A stretch of DNA of 64,000 nucleotides from an uncultured Oscillospiraceae bacterium (GTDB lineage Bacteria; Bacillota; Clostridia; Oscillospirales; Oscillospiraceae): the NCBI GenBank assembly GCA_944386975.1, contig CALXDC010000009.1:1-64000 (forward strand), in the 5' to 3' direction. The notes beneath the pieces were generated by a model, which worked only from the letters and a program-made list of their open reading frames with translations, did not search any database and was not told the DNA's origin. Positions 43,190 through 51,975 of this stretch are shown here, piece after piece. The stretch's first letter is position 1. Every line of letters starts with the position of its first letter. The position numbers and the translations under genes were made by a program.

Positions 43190-44628
43190 GCTTCCGTCCC
43201 CTCCTTGGTCTTGCCCACCACCATGCGGGATTTGCCGCCGCACTTGGTGATCTCGCTGAGGTCCACGCCCGTCTCACGGGCGATAAGCTCCATGACCCGG
43301 GGACCGCAGAAGCCGCCCTGGCACCGGCCCATCCCCGCCCGGGTCCGCCGCTTCACCCCGTCCAGACTCCTTGCCCCCAAGGGACGGGTGATGGCGTCCA
43401 CGATCTCCCCCTCGGTGACGGTCTCACACCGGCAGATCACCCGGCCGTAGGCGGGGTTCTCCTTCACCAGGGCCTGCCGCTCCTCGAAGGACAGGGTCTG
43501 GGGGTTCACGATGCCCTTCCGGGTGGGCACAAAGTCAGACCGGGGGCTGAGGCCCAGCTTCTCCCGGATCAGGCCCGCCACCATCTCCCCGATGGCAGGG
43601 GAGGAGCTGAGGCCCGGGGACTCGATGCCGGCGCAGTCGAAGAAACCGGGGGCGTCGGAGACCTCCCCGATGATAAACTCGCCGCCGTCCTCGTGGGCCC
43701 GGAGGCCGGCAAAGGAGGTAATGGCCTGCCGCAGGGGGATGGAGGGGACGGAGACAGCCGCCTTCCGGGCCACCTGGTCCAGACCCTCCCGGGTGGTGGC
43801 GGTGTTGTCCTTCTCCTCAATGTCGATGGCGGTGGGGCCCACGATGGTGTTGCCGTGGACCGTGGGGGATACCAGCACGCCCTTGCCGAACTTGCCGGGC
43901 AGCTGGAAGAGGGTGGAATGGACCATCTCCCCGGCGGCCTTGTCCAGAAGGTAGTAGTCCCCCCGGCGGGGCGTGATGTGGATCTTCGATGCGCTGACCA
44001 TATTGTGGAGCCGGTCGGCGTAGACCCCGGCGGCGTTTACCACGCAGCGGGCCTCCACGTCCCCCTTGTCGGTGTGGACGGTCCAGCCCTCCGCCCCGGC
44101 GGTGAAGCCGGTGACGGTGGTGTCGAACTGGAAGGTAACGCCGTTGACGGCGGCGTTCTCCGCCATGGCGATGTTCAGGCCGAAGGGACAGACGATGGCG
44201 CCGGTAGGCACGTCCAGAGCCGCCACCACATCGGGAGACACATTGGGCTCCCGGCGGAGAATCTCCTGACGCTCGATGATCCGCAAGCCCTCCACCCCGT
44301 TGGCGACGCCTCGCTCCAGAAGCTTCTGGAGGTGGGGCCGGTCCTCCTCCGCCATGCACAGCACCATGGAGCCGTTGCGGCGGTAGGGGAAGTCCAGCTC
44401 CTTGGACAGCGCCTCCATCATCCGGCTGCCCCGAACGTTGAGCCGTGCCATCAGGGACCCGGCGGGGGCGTCGTACCCGGCGTGGACGATGGCGCTGTTG
44501 GCCTTGGAGGTGCCGCAGCACATGTCCTCAAACCGCTCCAGCACCAGGACGCTCTTCGTATAGCGGCTTACCTCCCGGGCCACGGCGGCGCCGGAGACCC
44601 CGGCGCCGATGATCACTACATCGTACAT
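43186..44628 (-). CDS. glpA: Glycerol-3-phosphate dehydrogenase-like FAD protein (GlpA type) with BFD-like [2Fe-2S] tail
   Basis: 480 residues. DVVIIGAGVSGAAVAREV (3-20), NSAIVHAGYDAP, NAAGVYADRL, SFAGLRAHEDGGEFIIGE, then a C-terminal BFD-like module with VICRCETVTEGEI and RAGMGRCQGGFCG (four cysteines). Domain order matches anaerobic GlpA. Substrate assignment to sn-glycerol-3-phosphate rests on the adjacent GlpP regulator and the leader; L-2-hydroxyglutarate oxidase-like folds are close relatives. First enzyme gene after glpP. Confidence 0.87.
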   Translation of the reverse strand: MYDVVIIGAGVSGAAVAREVSRYTKSVLVLERFEDMCCGTSKANSAIVHAGYDAPAGSLMARLNVRGSRMMEALSKELDFPYRRNGSMVLCMAEEDRPHLQKLLERGVANGVEGLRIIERQEILRREPNVSPDVVAALDVPTGAIVCPFGLNIAMAENAAVNGVTFQFDTTVTGFTAGAEGWTVHTDKGDVEARCVVNAAGVYADRLHNMVSASKIHITPRRGDYYLLDKAAGEMVHSTLFQLPGKFGKGVLVSPTVHGNTIVGPTAIDIEEKDNTATTREGLDQVARKAAVSVPSIPLRQAITSFAGLRAHEDGGEFIIGEVSDAPGFFDCAGIESPGLSSSPAIGEMVAGLIREKLGLSPRSDFVPTRKGIVNPQTLSFEERQALVKENPAYGRVICRCETVTEGEIVDAITRPLGARSLDGVKRRTRAGMGRCQGGFCGPRVMELIARETGVDLSEITKCGGKSRMVVGKTKEGTEA

Positions 44629-44670
44629 ATCCTCACTCCTCCTGGAATATTTGGCCTGTTCTGTCTCCCC

Positions 44671-45234
44671 CTACAACTCCCACACCGCCTGGTCGGTGGT
44701 AGAGATGGCAATCGCTCCGGCGCCCAGGGCCGCCATCACGTCGGTCTTGTCCTCGATGAGACCTCCGCAGATCACGGGGGACTCCACCGCCTGGCACACC
44801 CGGGCGATGACCTTGGGCATGAGACCCGGCAGGATCTCCACGATGTCCGGCCGGGAGATGGCCGCACCCTTGGCCACGTTCTGGAGGGACAGGGAATCGA
44901 AAACAAAGAACCGGTGGACGGTAAAAAGCCCCAGCTCCCGCCCCCGCTTGATAAAGGCGGGCCGGGTGCTGATGATGCCGTCGGCGCCAGTCTGGTGGAG
45001 GTAGTCCACCGCCGCCTCCTTGCTGCCGAGACCCGCCACCAGATCCGCATGGACGATGGCCAGCTTGCCCCGGCTGCGGATCTGCTCTACAATGCTTCCG
45101 ATGCCGCAGACATCGCCGTAGAGCACAAAAATCACCCGCTGGTCACAGGTGAGGCTCTTGCTGAGTCCCTCATCGTTTTTCACCGCCGGAATCAGCGGCG
45201 AGGATTCAATGGCGTCAAAAATGCTCTCTCTCAT
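44671..45234 (-). CDS. glpP: Glycerol-3-phosphate-responsive antiterminator
   Basis: 187 residues, TIM-barrel-like GlpP family: SLTCDQRVIFVLYGDVCGI, KLAIVHADLVAGLGSKE, GIISTRPAFIKRGRELGL, and VEILPGLMPKVI with PVICGGLIEDKTDV. With bound glycerol-3-phosphate it lets polymerase pass a leader terminator. Such a terminator lies in its own leader (45273-45331), so glpP is probably autoregulated together with the operon. GGGAGG precedes the ATG. Confidence 0.95.
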   Translation of the reverse strand: MRESIFDAIESSPLIPAVKNDEGLSKSLTCDQRVIFVLYGDVCGIGSIVEQIRSRGKLAIVHADLVAGLGSKEAAVDYLHQTGADGIISTRPAFIKRGRELGLFTVHRFFVFDSLSLQNVAKGAAISRPDIVEILPGLMPKVIARVCQAVESPVICGGLIEDKTDVMAALGAGAIAISTTDQAVWEL

Positions 45235-45272
45235 AGAGGGGGCCTCCCTTCAAAAATAGATTTTGCCGGGGA

Positions 45273-45331
45273 GGAAAAAAGAAAAGAGCAAGACGATAAG
45301 GAAGCGGCTTCCGCTTCCTTATCATCTCGCT
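45273..45331 (-). promoter_or_regulatory. GlpP-type leader terminator / antiterminator site
   Basis: On the minus strand GATAAGGAAGCGG pairs with CCGCTTCCTTATC (45295-45323, 13 bp, loop of 3). An outer near-complementary pair of arms (GAGCGAGA with the TCTTGCTC side) extends it, and CTCTTTTCTTTTTTCC follows. It lies between promoter and glpP start codon, where a constitutive terminator would silence the operon. This is the arrangement of the B. subtilis glpD leader controlled by GlpP. Confidence 0.82.
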
Positions 45332-45353
45332 CTCATCTCTCGCGATTACTGAT

Positions 45354-45382
45354 ATCATACGAGCTTTCCCCAGCGATGTCAA
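45354..45382 (-). promoter_or_regulatory. Promoter of the glp operon
   Basis: Minus strand TTGACA (45382-45377), 17 bases, TATGAT (45359-45354). Predicted start near 45347 gives a leader of about 113 bases. The remaining stretch 45383-45517 shows no ORF or hairpin that I can support. Confidence 0.85.
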
Positions 45383-45517
45383 CGGGATGAGCGGATTTTC
45401 TGCGTTTTTTCTAATTTGTCCTGTAAGTTTCTGGTAAAGTTGCCCCATTTCCCTGCGGCGCACAGGCACCGCAGCCTGCCGCAACGGGCCACGTCCGGCC
45501 GGCGCTGGGAAACCGCC

Positions 45518-46297
45518 TCATACCAGGCATCTGCCCTCCCAGTCCCGGCAGGGCGGGACGCCCAGCAGCGCGGCCACGGTGGGGGCCACATCCTTGATAG
45601 ACACGTCTCCGAGGGGGCCTGGAACAATTCCCTCTCCCCGGATCATCAGCGGGATGGTCATGTCCTCCGGGCAATCCTCTCCGTGGTTGCGCCCATGGCC
45701 GCCGTGGTCGGCGGTGACCAGAACGGTGTAGCAGGAGGGCAGCGCCTCCATCACCCGCCGGATGCAGTCCCAGGCGTGGGCCACCGTCTGGAGATAATCC
45801 CGAGACATCCAGCCTCTGTCGTGGCCCACCTCGTCGGGGGCGCCCAAATAGAGAAACACGAAATCCGGGCCCTCCGACCTCAGTGTGGAGAGGGCCGAGG
45901 GCAGGATCTCCTCTGTAGCCGGAATCGGGCCCAGGGTCTTTTCATCTGCAAAGATGCTGCGGCAGAGATGGCCGGGCCGGGTGAGGTCCCGGAGGGGCTC
46001 CCAGGTGTAGAACATGGCACACCGCTTCTCATAGCGGTACAGGTGGTCGACAAGCCCGTCGATGGGCCGTGCCTGCGGCACATAAGTGTTGGTGAGGATG
46101 CCGTGGCGCTCCGGGTCCACGCTGTGGAAGAGGGACATGTGGCAGGGCAGGGTAACGCTGGGCATCACAGTTCTGGCGGAGAGGGTAACGGCGCTTTCAC
46201 GGCAGAATTCTTGGACATAGGGGCTGCCGCAGGCATCCAAGCTGTCCGAACGCATGCCGTCGCACAAAATCAACAGCGCCTTCCGCGTCGGTTCCAT
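45518..46297 (-). CDS. Alkaline-phosphatase-superfamily phosphodiesterase (nucleotide pyrophosphatase-like)
   Basis: 259 residues, no signal peptide. Metal-site features: ALLILCDGMRSDSLDA (first Asp), VMPSVTLPCHMSLFHSVDPERHGI (Thr nucleophile in PSVT), YLGAPDEVGHDRGW (Asp/His), and VTADHGGHGRNHGE. It should cleave a phosphate mono- or diester. It follows eutP by 28 bases, so it is the last gene of the eut operon. A role in freeing ethanolamine or phosphoethanolamine from glycerophospho-ethanolamine is an inference from context. Paralogue-like to the protein at 25145. Confidence 0.87.
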   Translation of the reverse strand: MEPTRKALLILCDGMRSDSLDACGSPYVQEFCRESAVTLSARTVMPSVTLPCHMSLFHSVDPERHGILTNTYVPQARPIDGLVDHLYRYEKRCAMFYTWEPLRDLTRPGHLCRSIFADEKTLGPIPATEEILPSALSTLRSEGPDFVFLYLGAPDEVGHDRGWMSRDYLQTVAHAWDCIRRVMEALPSCYTVLVTADHGGHGRNHGEDCPEDMTIPLMIRGEGIVPGPLGDVSIKDVAPTVAALLGVPPCRDWEGRCLV

Positions 46298-46325
46298 ATC
46301 TGTTCTCCTTTTGAATAATAAGGAA

Positions 46326-46754
46326 TTATTGCTCCAGAAAGGCCAACAGGTCCTCCATCCCCTCCTGGGTAACGGCACTGATGGTGAAGATGGGCTGAGC
46401 GCCGGCCAGCTCCAGCATCTCCCGGGCGTCCCGGACCTGGCGCTCCGTTGCCAGATCCACCTTGGTCACCACCCCCGCCACCGGCACCGGGAACATGCCC
46501 GCCATGCCGGGAGAGTAGAGAAACCGCTCCTGGGAGGCGTCCTGGAGGAAGAGCACCAGATCCGCCTCCGAGGCGGTGACCACCAGCCCCCGGAGAAACG
46601 CCCGGTGCTCCAGATACTCCCCCGGCGTGTCGATGGTGGTACCCATCACCTCCAGGGATTGGGTTTTTTTATAGGACGGATCCAGCCCGTTCAGGCGCTG
46701 GCACAGCGTGGTTTTTCCGCAGGCCACGGCTCCTGCCAATAAAATCCGCCTCAT
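46326..46754 (-). CDS. eutP: Microcompartment GTPase EutP/PduV family
   Basis: 142 residues, small Ras-like GTPase. P-loop GAVACGKTT (8-16), switch/G3 DTPGEY, G4 VVTKVDLA. EutP of some species also has acetate kinase activity. It starts 4 bases inside the eutS end. It may help compartment assembly or positioning. Confidence 0.93.
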   Translation of the reverse strand: MRRILLAGAVACGKTTLCQRLNGLDPSYKKTQSLEVMGTTIDTPGEYLEHRAFLRGLVVTASEADLVLFLQDASQERFLYSPGMAGMFPVPVAGVVTKVDLATERQVRDAREMLELAGAQPIFTISAVTQEGMEDLLAFLEQ

Positions 46755-47101
46755 GTCCGCGTAATGGGGGCGGGGGTGCAGCCGATGATGTTCACCAGCA
46801 CGTCCAGCACGTCCTTCAGGGCGGCCTCCACGCTGGCCACATCTCCGTTGATCACCAGGGAGCCGTTAAACCGGTCCACAAACACCAGCTCCACGCTGGC
46901 GGCCTTGGTGGCCACATCCGCCCCGATAATGGCGGCCTCGGAGGGGGTGATGGTAAGGATGCCCAGGGCCCCGCTCCGCTCCCCGATGACTCCCAGCTTC
47001 TTGTAGAGGTCCGGGTCCGGGTTGGCGATGAGATGGGCCATGGTCACCTGTTTGCCGGGAACAAATTCCTGGATGATCCGTTGTTTCCGCTGTTCCTCCA
47101 T
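46751..47101 (-). CDS. eutS: Ethanolamine microcompartment shell protein EutS
   Basis: 116 residues, a circularly permuted BMC-domain hexamer protein. Typical EutS wording: [54 protein letters not shown], and the C-terminal [18 protein letters not shown]. It forms facet or edge tiles of the shell. Coupled to eutP by a 4-base overlap and 12 bases after eutT. Confidence 0.97.
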   Translation of the reverse strand: MEEQRKQRIIQEFVPGKQVTMAHLIANPDPDLYKKLGVIGERSGALGILTITPSEAAIIGADVATKAASVELVFVDRFNGSLVINGDVASVEAALKDVLDVLVNIIGCTPAPITRT

Positions 47102-47113
47102 GGAAGAACCTCC

Positions 47114-47854
47114 TTACTTCCCCCGCCGGGCCAGATGGCGGCACAGCAGGATATACACGGCGCTGCTGAGACGGTTGAGCGCCTCCACAATGTCCCTGCG
47201 GGTACATCCCTCCGGGCTCTCAAAGGCCGCGGCGGCGGCCAGCTCCGCCTCCCGCACCTGGGTGCGCAGGCGGTTGAGGGCAACGGCGGTAGGACCCATG
47301 CGGTAGTGCGGCACCGGGTGGGAAATGCCGATCTCCTCCTTCACGTGGTGGGACACCCGGCGCAGCCCGGCGCTGTCAAGCCCCAGGAGGCAGAGCTCCC
47401 CCATGGGCTCCTCCTTCACCTCGGCGGCGAGAACAGACCGGATACATCCCAGGATCTCCTCCAGCGCCTCGGCCACCTGCCCGTCCCCCCGGTCTGCGGC
47501 GGCCCACTGCACCTCAATGACCTGGGCCATCAGGCTGTCCAGCCGCCCCCGAAAGGCGATGCGGGGGTGGGTCTTGGGCACCAGCAGATTCCCCCGCAGG
47601 TGGGTCATGTCCTCGGGCTTCTCGCTGAGCTCCCGGCCGGTGGCGGCCTCCACGTACCGCTTCTGCCCGCCCCGCTCGGGGATGGGGGTAACGGTCATGG
47701 TGGGGTCCCCTTTTTTCAGGGTGATCCGGTGCTCCAGCAGAAAGTCCTTGGCGGAGGGGGTGAGAATGGCGTCCGCCTCCACCGTCAGCTCCGAAAAAGG
47801 GGCGCGGTTCCACAGGCCCCGCAGCTCCCCGTCGGTAATCAGCCGGCGGCTCAT
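47114..47854 (-). CDS. eutT: EutT-type corrinoid adenosyltransferase
   Basis: 246 residues. [18 protein letters not shown] and [24 protein letters not shown] are family segments. It converts cob(I)alamin to adenosylcobalamin, the cofactor of EutBC. The CCxxC cysteine cluster known from the Salmonella enzyme is not present here, so this is the metal-independent kind (as in Listeria). Start overlaps the eutM stop by ATGA. Confidence 0.92.
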   Translation of the reverse strand: MSRRLITDGELRGLWNRAPFSELTVEADAILTPSAKDFLLEHRITLKKGDPTMTVTPIPERGGQKRYVEAATGRELSEKPEDMTHLRGNLLVPKTHPRIAFRGRLDSLMAQVIEVQWAAADRGDGQVAEALEEILGCIRSVLAAEVKEEPMGELCLLGLDSAGLRRVSHHVKEEIGISHPVPHYRMGPTAVALNRLRTQVREAELAAAAAFESPEGCTRRDIVEALNRLSSAVYILLCRHLARRGK

Positions 47855-48135
47855 CGGTTCAACGTGGGCAGGATGGCCTCCACGTCACTGTGGGGCCTGG
47901 GAATCACGTGGACGCTGACCACCTCGCCCACCCGGCGGGCGGCCTCGGCCCCGGCCTCGGTGGCGGCCTTCACAGCCCCTACGTCCCCCCGGACCATCAC
48001 CGTCACCAGCCCGGAGCCGATACGCTCCTTGCCGATGAGCACCACGTTTGCCGCCTTCACCATGGCGTCGGCAGCCTCAATGGCCCCTACGAGACCCCTG
48101 GTCTCCACCATGCCCAATGCCAAAAGCTGTTCCAT
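47851..48135 (-). CDS. eutM: BMC-domain hexameric shell protein (EutM/PduA type)
   Basis: 94 residues, single BMC domain: [55 protein letters not shown], then [14 protein letters not shown]. It is the main shell tile with a small central pore. GGAGGAT precedes the ATG. It begins 65 bases after the chimeric pseudogene. Confidence 0.96.
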   Translation of the reverse strand: MEQLLALGMVETRGLVGAIEAADAMVKAANVVLIGKERIGSGLVTVMVRGDVGAVKAATEAGAEAARRVGEVVSVHVIPRPHSDVEAILPTLNR

Positions 48136-48200
48136 ATTCCTATCCTCCGTTTCTGGTGTCTGCCGGAACCATTCCGGCCGTGGAAAAAGCGCCGGGGCGC

Positions 48201-48793
48201 CTACCGGTCAAGGGGCCACGTGAATCCGTAAGCCTCCAGAACATATCGCGGCATGGCAAGGCGGAAGGTCTGACTCTCCTGGGAGCACGCCACGCAGGCC
48301 TGACAATCCCCCACCACACTGAGCAGCATGGTGATCTCGTCCTCTGCAAGAGCTGTCCGCTCCGCCAGAAAGCCCAGCATATCCTCGCAGGTGCTCCGGA
48401 TACGGTCCACCGAAGTGTTCTTTTTCATAGCGCTGAACACTCCCATGGGGATCGCCACGCAGATCGACAGAATAAAGCCTCCGACAACAAGTCCCAACGT
48501 AATGGCTGCCCGGGATGCAATGGATTCCAAAACAGATGTCTGATACTTGTAGCTGATACCAAAATCCCCCTGCACAACACCCTTGAGCCAGATAAAATAC
48601 TGCATAATCAAGGGTTCATCCAGATGAAACTTTGCCCGAGCGCTTGCAATCTGCTCCGGAGTGCTTGCCTTTCCGCCGAGAATCACCGAGAGTGGCTCGG
48701 TAGGCGACAGATGAATCATGAAAAACATGATGAAGCTGACAACAAACAGATCAGCAAATACTCCAGCAGCTTCTTTAATACATATTTAGCCAA
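48201..48793 (-). pseudogene. Chimeric remnant: frameshifted ABC permease (DppB-like) head joined to acetamidase/formamidase tail
   Basis: From TTG 48793 (after GGGAGG) the frame reads AKYVLKKLLEY, a DppB-type N-terminus, then needs one frameshift near 48750 to continue as FVVSFIMFFMIHLSPTEPLS. The permease sequence runs to about codon 110 of the open part (SAMKKNTSVDRI, near 48398). There it changes abruptly to MLGFLAERTALAEDEITMLLS...RLAMPRYVLEAYGF, which resembles the end of acetamidase/formamidase enzymes. The DNA of the permease part is clearly richer in A/T than its eut neighbours. It is therefore a decayed foreign insertion left after a deletion, sitting between eutE and eutM. Not expected to be functional. 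Confidence 0.75.
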
Positions 48794-48883
48794 TATGCTA
48801 CCTCCCTGAGATACGTTCTCCCACTGTGTACCGTCCGTCAATTGCTTCTTTCCTCACGTCCTTTCTGCCGCATTGTCCGGCGC

Positions 48884-50413
48884 TTACCGCTCCAGCCGCT
48901 CCAGCACCGCCCGGGTGATGGAGGCAATCTCCTCCCGGCTGAGGGTAACGCCGGCCGCCTGGGCGTTCTGGGAACGTGCGGACAGATCGGCAAACCGTGC
49001 AGCCGGGCTGGTGGGGACCGGAGCGGGAATGGTCGGGGGCACGGAGGAACGCAGATCGCTGAGCTCCTTGAGGCCCGTGGCCACCCGGCGGATATTGAAG
49101 AGGTGCTGGGGACCCACATTGTCGCTGGTGGCGCTGCCGCCCACCGCCCCGCAGCCCAGAGTCAAAGCGGGCTGAAGGCCGGTGGTGGCTCCCACGCCGC
49201 CAAGGGCCCCGGGGGTGTTCACCAGCAGCCGGGACACCGGCTTTTTCAGGGCAAACTCCCGGATGACGCTCTTGTCCTCACTATGAATCACCATGGTGTG
49301 GCCCACTCCTTCGTTGTGGAGAATCTCCATGCAACGCCGGCAGGCGGCCTCCCAGCCCTCCTCCACGTAGAAGGCCAGGATGGGACACAGCTTCTCCCTG
49401 GAATAGGGATTGTCCTTCCCCACGGTGGTCTGGGGAGACACCAGCACCCGGGTACCCTGGGGGATGGAGATCCCCGCCATGTCGGCAATGACCTGGGCGG
49501 TCTTGCCCACAATCTTGGGGTTCATCGTACCGTTTGCCCGCATGATGAACTTCGACACCTTCTCCGACTCCTCCGGAGAGAGGAAATACCCACCCTGGCG
49601 CTTGACCTCTTCCACCACCTTGTCCTGAATGCACCGCTCGGTGACGATGCTCTGCTCGCTGGCGCAGATGGTGCCGTTGTCGAAGGTCTTGCTGTCGAAG
49701 ATTCTTCGGACAGCGGTGGGGATGTCGGCGCTCTTCTCGATGAAAGCGGGTCCGTTGCCGGGGCCCACGCCCAGCGCCGGGTTGCCGGAGGAGTAGGCCG
49801 CCCGAACCATGGCCTCGCCGCCGGTGGCCAGAATGATGCCCACGTCCCGGTGTTTGAGGAGGGCGCTGGTGCCCTCGGCGGAGGGTGTGGTGACGCACTG
49901 GATGAGCCCGTCGGGGGCTCCGGCCTTCTTGGCGGCCTCGCTGACCACCTTCCATGCCTCCAAGATGCAGTTCTTGGCCCCGGGGTGGGGGCTGATGACG
50001 ATGGCATTGCCCGCCTTCACGGAGATGATGGACTTATACAACACCGTGGAAGTGGGGTTGGTGGAGGGGATCAGGGCTGCCACCACCCCCATGGGCACCG
50101 CCACCTCCAGGATTCCCTTTTCCGCGTCCTCCCGGATGACGCCCACGGTCTTCATGTCCTTGACAGCATCCCAGGTCATGGCGCTGCCCAGAAGATTTTT
50201 CAAAACCTTGTCCTGGGGGATGCCGAAGCCGGTTTCCTCCGCAGCCATCTGAGCCAGACGCTGGGCGTTCCGGGCCCCGGCGTCCGCCATGGCGGCGCAG
50301 ATGGCGTCCACCTGCTCCTGGGTATAGGCTGCAAACTGCTCCTGAGCGGCCTTGGCCTTCCGCACCAGGCAGCGGACTTCCTGAATGGACAGTAAATCAC
50401 GATCAAATTCCAT
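48884..50413 (-). CDS. eutE: Acylating acetaldehyde dehydrogenase EutE with C-terminal encapsulation-type peptide
   Basis: 509 residues. ALDH fold with [36 protein letters not shown] and the catalytic Cys250 in [12 protein letters not shown]. It turns acetaldehyde plus CoA into acetyl-CoA with NAD inside the compartment. Unlike Salmonella EutE, the extra piece is at the C-terminus. A Pro/Ala/Ser-rich linker (from about 455) ends in an 18-residue amphipathic helix ([18 protein letters not shown]), the form of an encapsulation peptide. Start ATG 50413 follows AAGGAGG. Confidence 0.95.
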   Translation of the reverse strand: MEFDRDLLSIQEVRCLVRKAKAAQEQFAAYTQEQVDAICAAMADAGARNAQRLAQMAAEETGFGIPQDKVLKNLLGSAMTWDAVKDMKTVGVIREDAEKGILEVAVPMGVVAALIPSTNPTSTVLYKSIISVKAGNAIVISPHPGAKNCILEAWKVVSEAAKKAGAPDGLIQCVTTPSAEGTSALLKHRDVGIILATGGEAMVRAAYSSGNPALGVGPGNGPAFIEKSADIPTAVRRIFDSKTFDNGTICASEQSIVTERCIQDKVVEEVKRQGGYFLSPEESEKVSKFIMRANGTMNPKIVGKTAQVIADMAGISIPQGTRVLVSPQTTVGKDNPYSREKLCPILAFYVEEGWEAACRRCMEILHNEGVGHTMVIHSEDKSVIREFALKKPVSRLLVNTPGALGGVGATTGLQPALTLGCGAVGGSATSDNVGPQHLFNIRRVATGLKELSDLRSSVPPTIPAPVPTSPAARFADLSARSQNAQAAGVTLSREEIASITRAVLERLER

Positions 50414-50430
50414 GTGGATTTCCTCCTTCT

Positions 50431-51084
50431 TCATTCCTCCACAGGGGCGGCGGCCACGGCGCACACCGCCTGAGCAAAGGCGTCGCAGGCGGCCTGGCAG
50501 GCGGCCTGGGCGCCGGTCAGCAGTCCGCCGGCAAAGTTGGTCTCTGTCGGCGGGCCGTAAAAGACGTTCAACTCCACATCCGCCATCTTCAGCGCCGCAT
50601 CCAGGCCGTAAAGGGCCTCCAGGGGCGGGGCGATCAGATAGGCCATGGCCGTCCCCTCCGGTACCCCCGCCATCTGGGAGAGGTAGGAACCGGTGCGAGA
50701 GATACAGTGGGCAAAATAGACCACGGTATCCTCATCGTTGGCGGAATAAAAGCTGGCCTCCTGCCGGGCAAAATGGACGGCGGCCTCCAGCCCGCTGCGG
50801 GCGGCGGCGGGATCGGCAGCGGCCAGGACGCCGATGAACTCCCCGGCGTTGGCGGTGCTGGCGTTGCCGGACCCGGCATACATGCTCCGGGCATACACCA
50901 CCTGGACGTCCGCCTTCTTGGTGGCCTCGTCCAGCGCCGCGTAGGACACGTCGTCACAGTCGGCGGTAAAGAGCGCCAGACTGCGCAGGCCCTCCGGCAC
51001 CTCCAGCTTCCGAAGCAGGGCCGGGTCGGCGTTGGGAATCAGCCGGGTGCTGAGAACCCGGACGGGGATCTTGTCGCCTCGCAT
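50431..51084 (-). CDS. eutL: Microcompartment trimeric shell protein EutL
   Basis: 217 residues, tandem BMC domains. The conserved EutL parts are VRVLSTRLIPNADPALLRKL, FTADCDDVSYAALDEATKKADV, YARSMYAGSGNAST and FYGPPTETNFAGGLLTG. It forms pseudohexamers with a gated pore. GAGGAGG precedes the ATG, 9 bases after eutC. Confidence 0.97.
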   Translation of the reverse strand: MRGDKIPVRVLSTRLIPNADPALLRKLEVPEGLRSLALFTADCDDVSYAALDEATKKADVQVVYARSMYAGSGNASTANAGEFIGVLAAADPAAARSGLEAAVHFARQEASFYSANDEDTVVYFAHCISRTGSYLSQMAGVPEGTAMAYLIAPPLEALYGLDAALKMADVELNVFYGPPTETNFAGGLLTGAQAACQAACDAFAQAVCAVAAAPVEE

Positions 51085-51093
51085 AGGCCCTCC

Positions 51094-51972
51094 TCACTTC
51101 ACCAGGTCCACACCGCTGGCCTTCTGCTCCAGAATCTTGCAGATCACCTCGGTGAGATAGGCCCCCGCCTCCACGGCGGAGATGCCGTCCTTGTGGATGT
51201 TGGACACCACCGTCCGCTTGGACTCGGGGATGCCCACATAGGCGTTGTAGACGATATAGGCGCTCATGCTCTCGGCGGTGGCGAGGCCGGGCCGCTCCCC
51301 CAGAAGGACGCAGACCACCTTGGCCCCTAAAATCTCCGCCACATGGTCCTCGGCGGCCACCCGTCCGAACCGGAGGAGGAAGGGCGTGCCCACGGTGAGG
51401 CCCCTGGCCTTCAGGCCGTCGGTGAGGGCGGGAAGGATCTTCTCCAGGTTGGCCTCCACAGCGGTGGAGCTGAGGCCGTCGGAGGCGAAAATCTGCACAT
51501 CCGGATGGGGGATACACCGCTGCCGGAGGGTCTCCGCCGCCTCCTCGCTGAGACGGCGCCCCAGATCCGGCCGTGTGAGATAGGTATCCTTGTCGCCGCA
51601 CCGGGTTTCCACGGTGAAGAGGCCCAGCCGCTGGGGAAGGGCGCTGTCCACATCGGCAAACACCGCATCCCGGGCCTGGGCGTGGTCCGCCCGGAGGGTC
51701 AGCATGGTCTTGGTTTTGAGCCTTGGGCCCGCCCTTCCCACGCCGATGCGGGCGGTGGTCCTGCCCCGCATCCGCTCCAGGGCCTCGGGGTCCTGCGGGT
51801 GGTCCAGAAGACTGATCTTTTTACAGGCGGGGGAGGTGAGGTCCTCACAGTCTCCGGCGCTTTGCATTTCCGGCTGGGGGGCGGGGGAGGCGGGCAGCAC
51901 CACGCTGCCGGTGCGCCGGAGCTGCTCCATGACTTCCGCCACAATGGCGGCAATTCTTTCAGGCTCCGCCAT
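51094..51972 (-). CDS. eutC: Ethanolamine ammonia-lyase small subunit
   Basis: 292 residues. The B12-binding light chain: ARIGVGRAGPRLKTKTMLTLRADHAQARDAVF region, VQIFASDGLSSTAVEANLE, GRVAAEDHVAEILGA and LLGERPGLATAESMSAY. The first 20 residues (PERIAAIVAEVMEQLRR) form an amphipathic helix followed by a Pro/Ala/Ser linker, a targeting peptide for the shell. Start ATG 51972; its SD AAGGAGGTAA is the last codons and stop of eutB. Confidence 0.96.
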   Translation of the reverse strand: MAEPERIAAIVAEVMEQLRRTGSVVLPASPAPQPEMQSAGDCEDLTSPACKKISLLDHPQDPEALERMRGRTTARIGVGRAGPRLKTKTMLTLRADHAQARDAVFADVDSALPQRLGLFTVETRCGDKDTYLTRPDLGRRLSEEAAETLRQRCIPHPDVQIFASDGLSSTAVEANLEKILPALTDGLKARGLTVGTPFLLRFGRVAAEDHVAEILGAKVVCVLLGERPGLATAESMSAYIVYNAYVGIPESKRTVVSNIHKDGISAVEAGAYLTEVICKILEQKASGVDLVK

Positions 51973-51975
51973 AAC

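Noticed and set aside
48201..48728. 175-residue ORF as an intact ABC permease gene of the eut operon
   Set aside because: It lacks the permease start and two thirds of the protein, and its end belongs to an unrelated enzyme.
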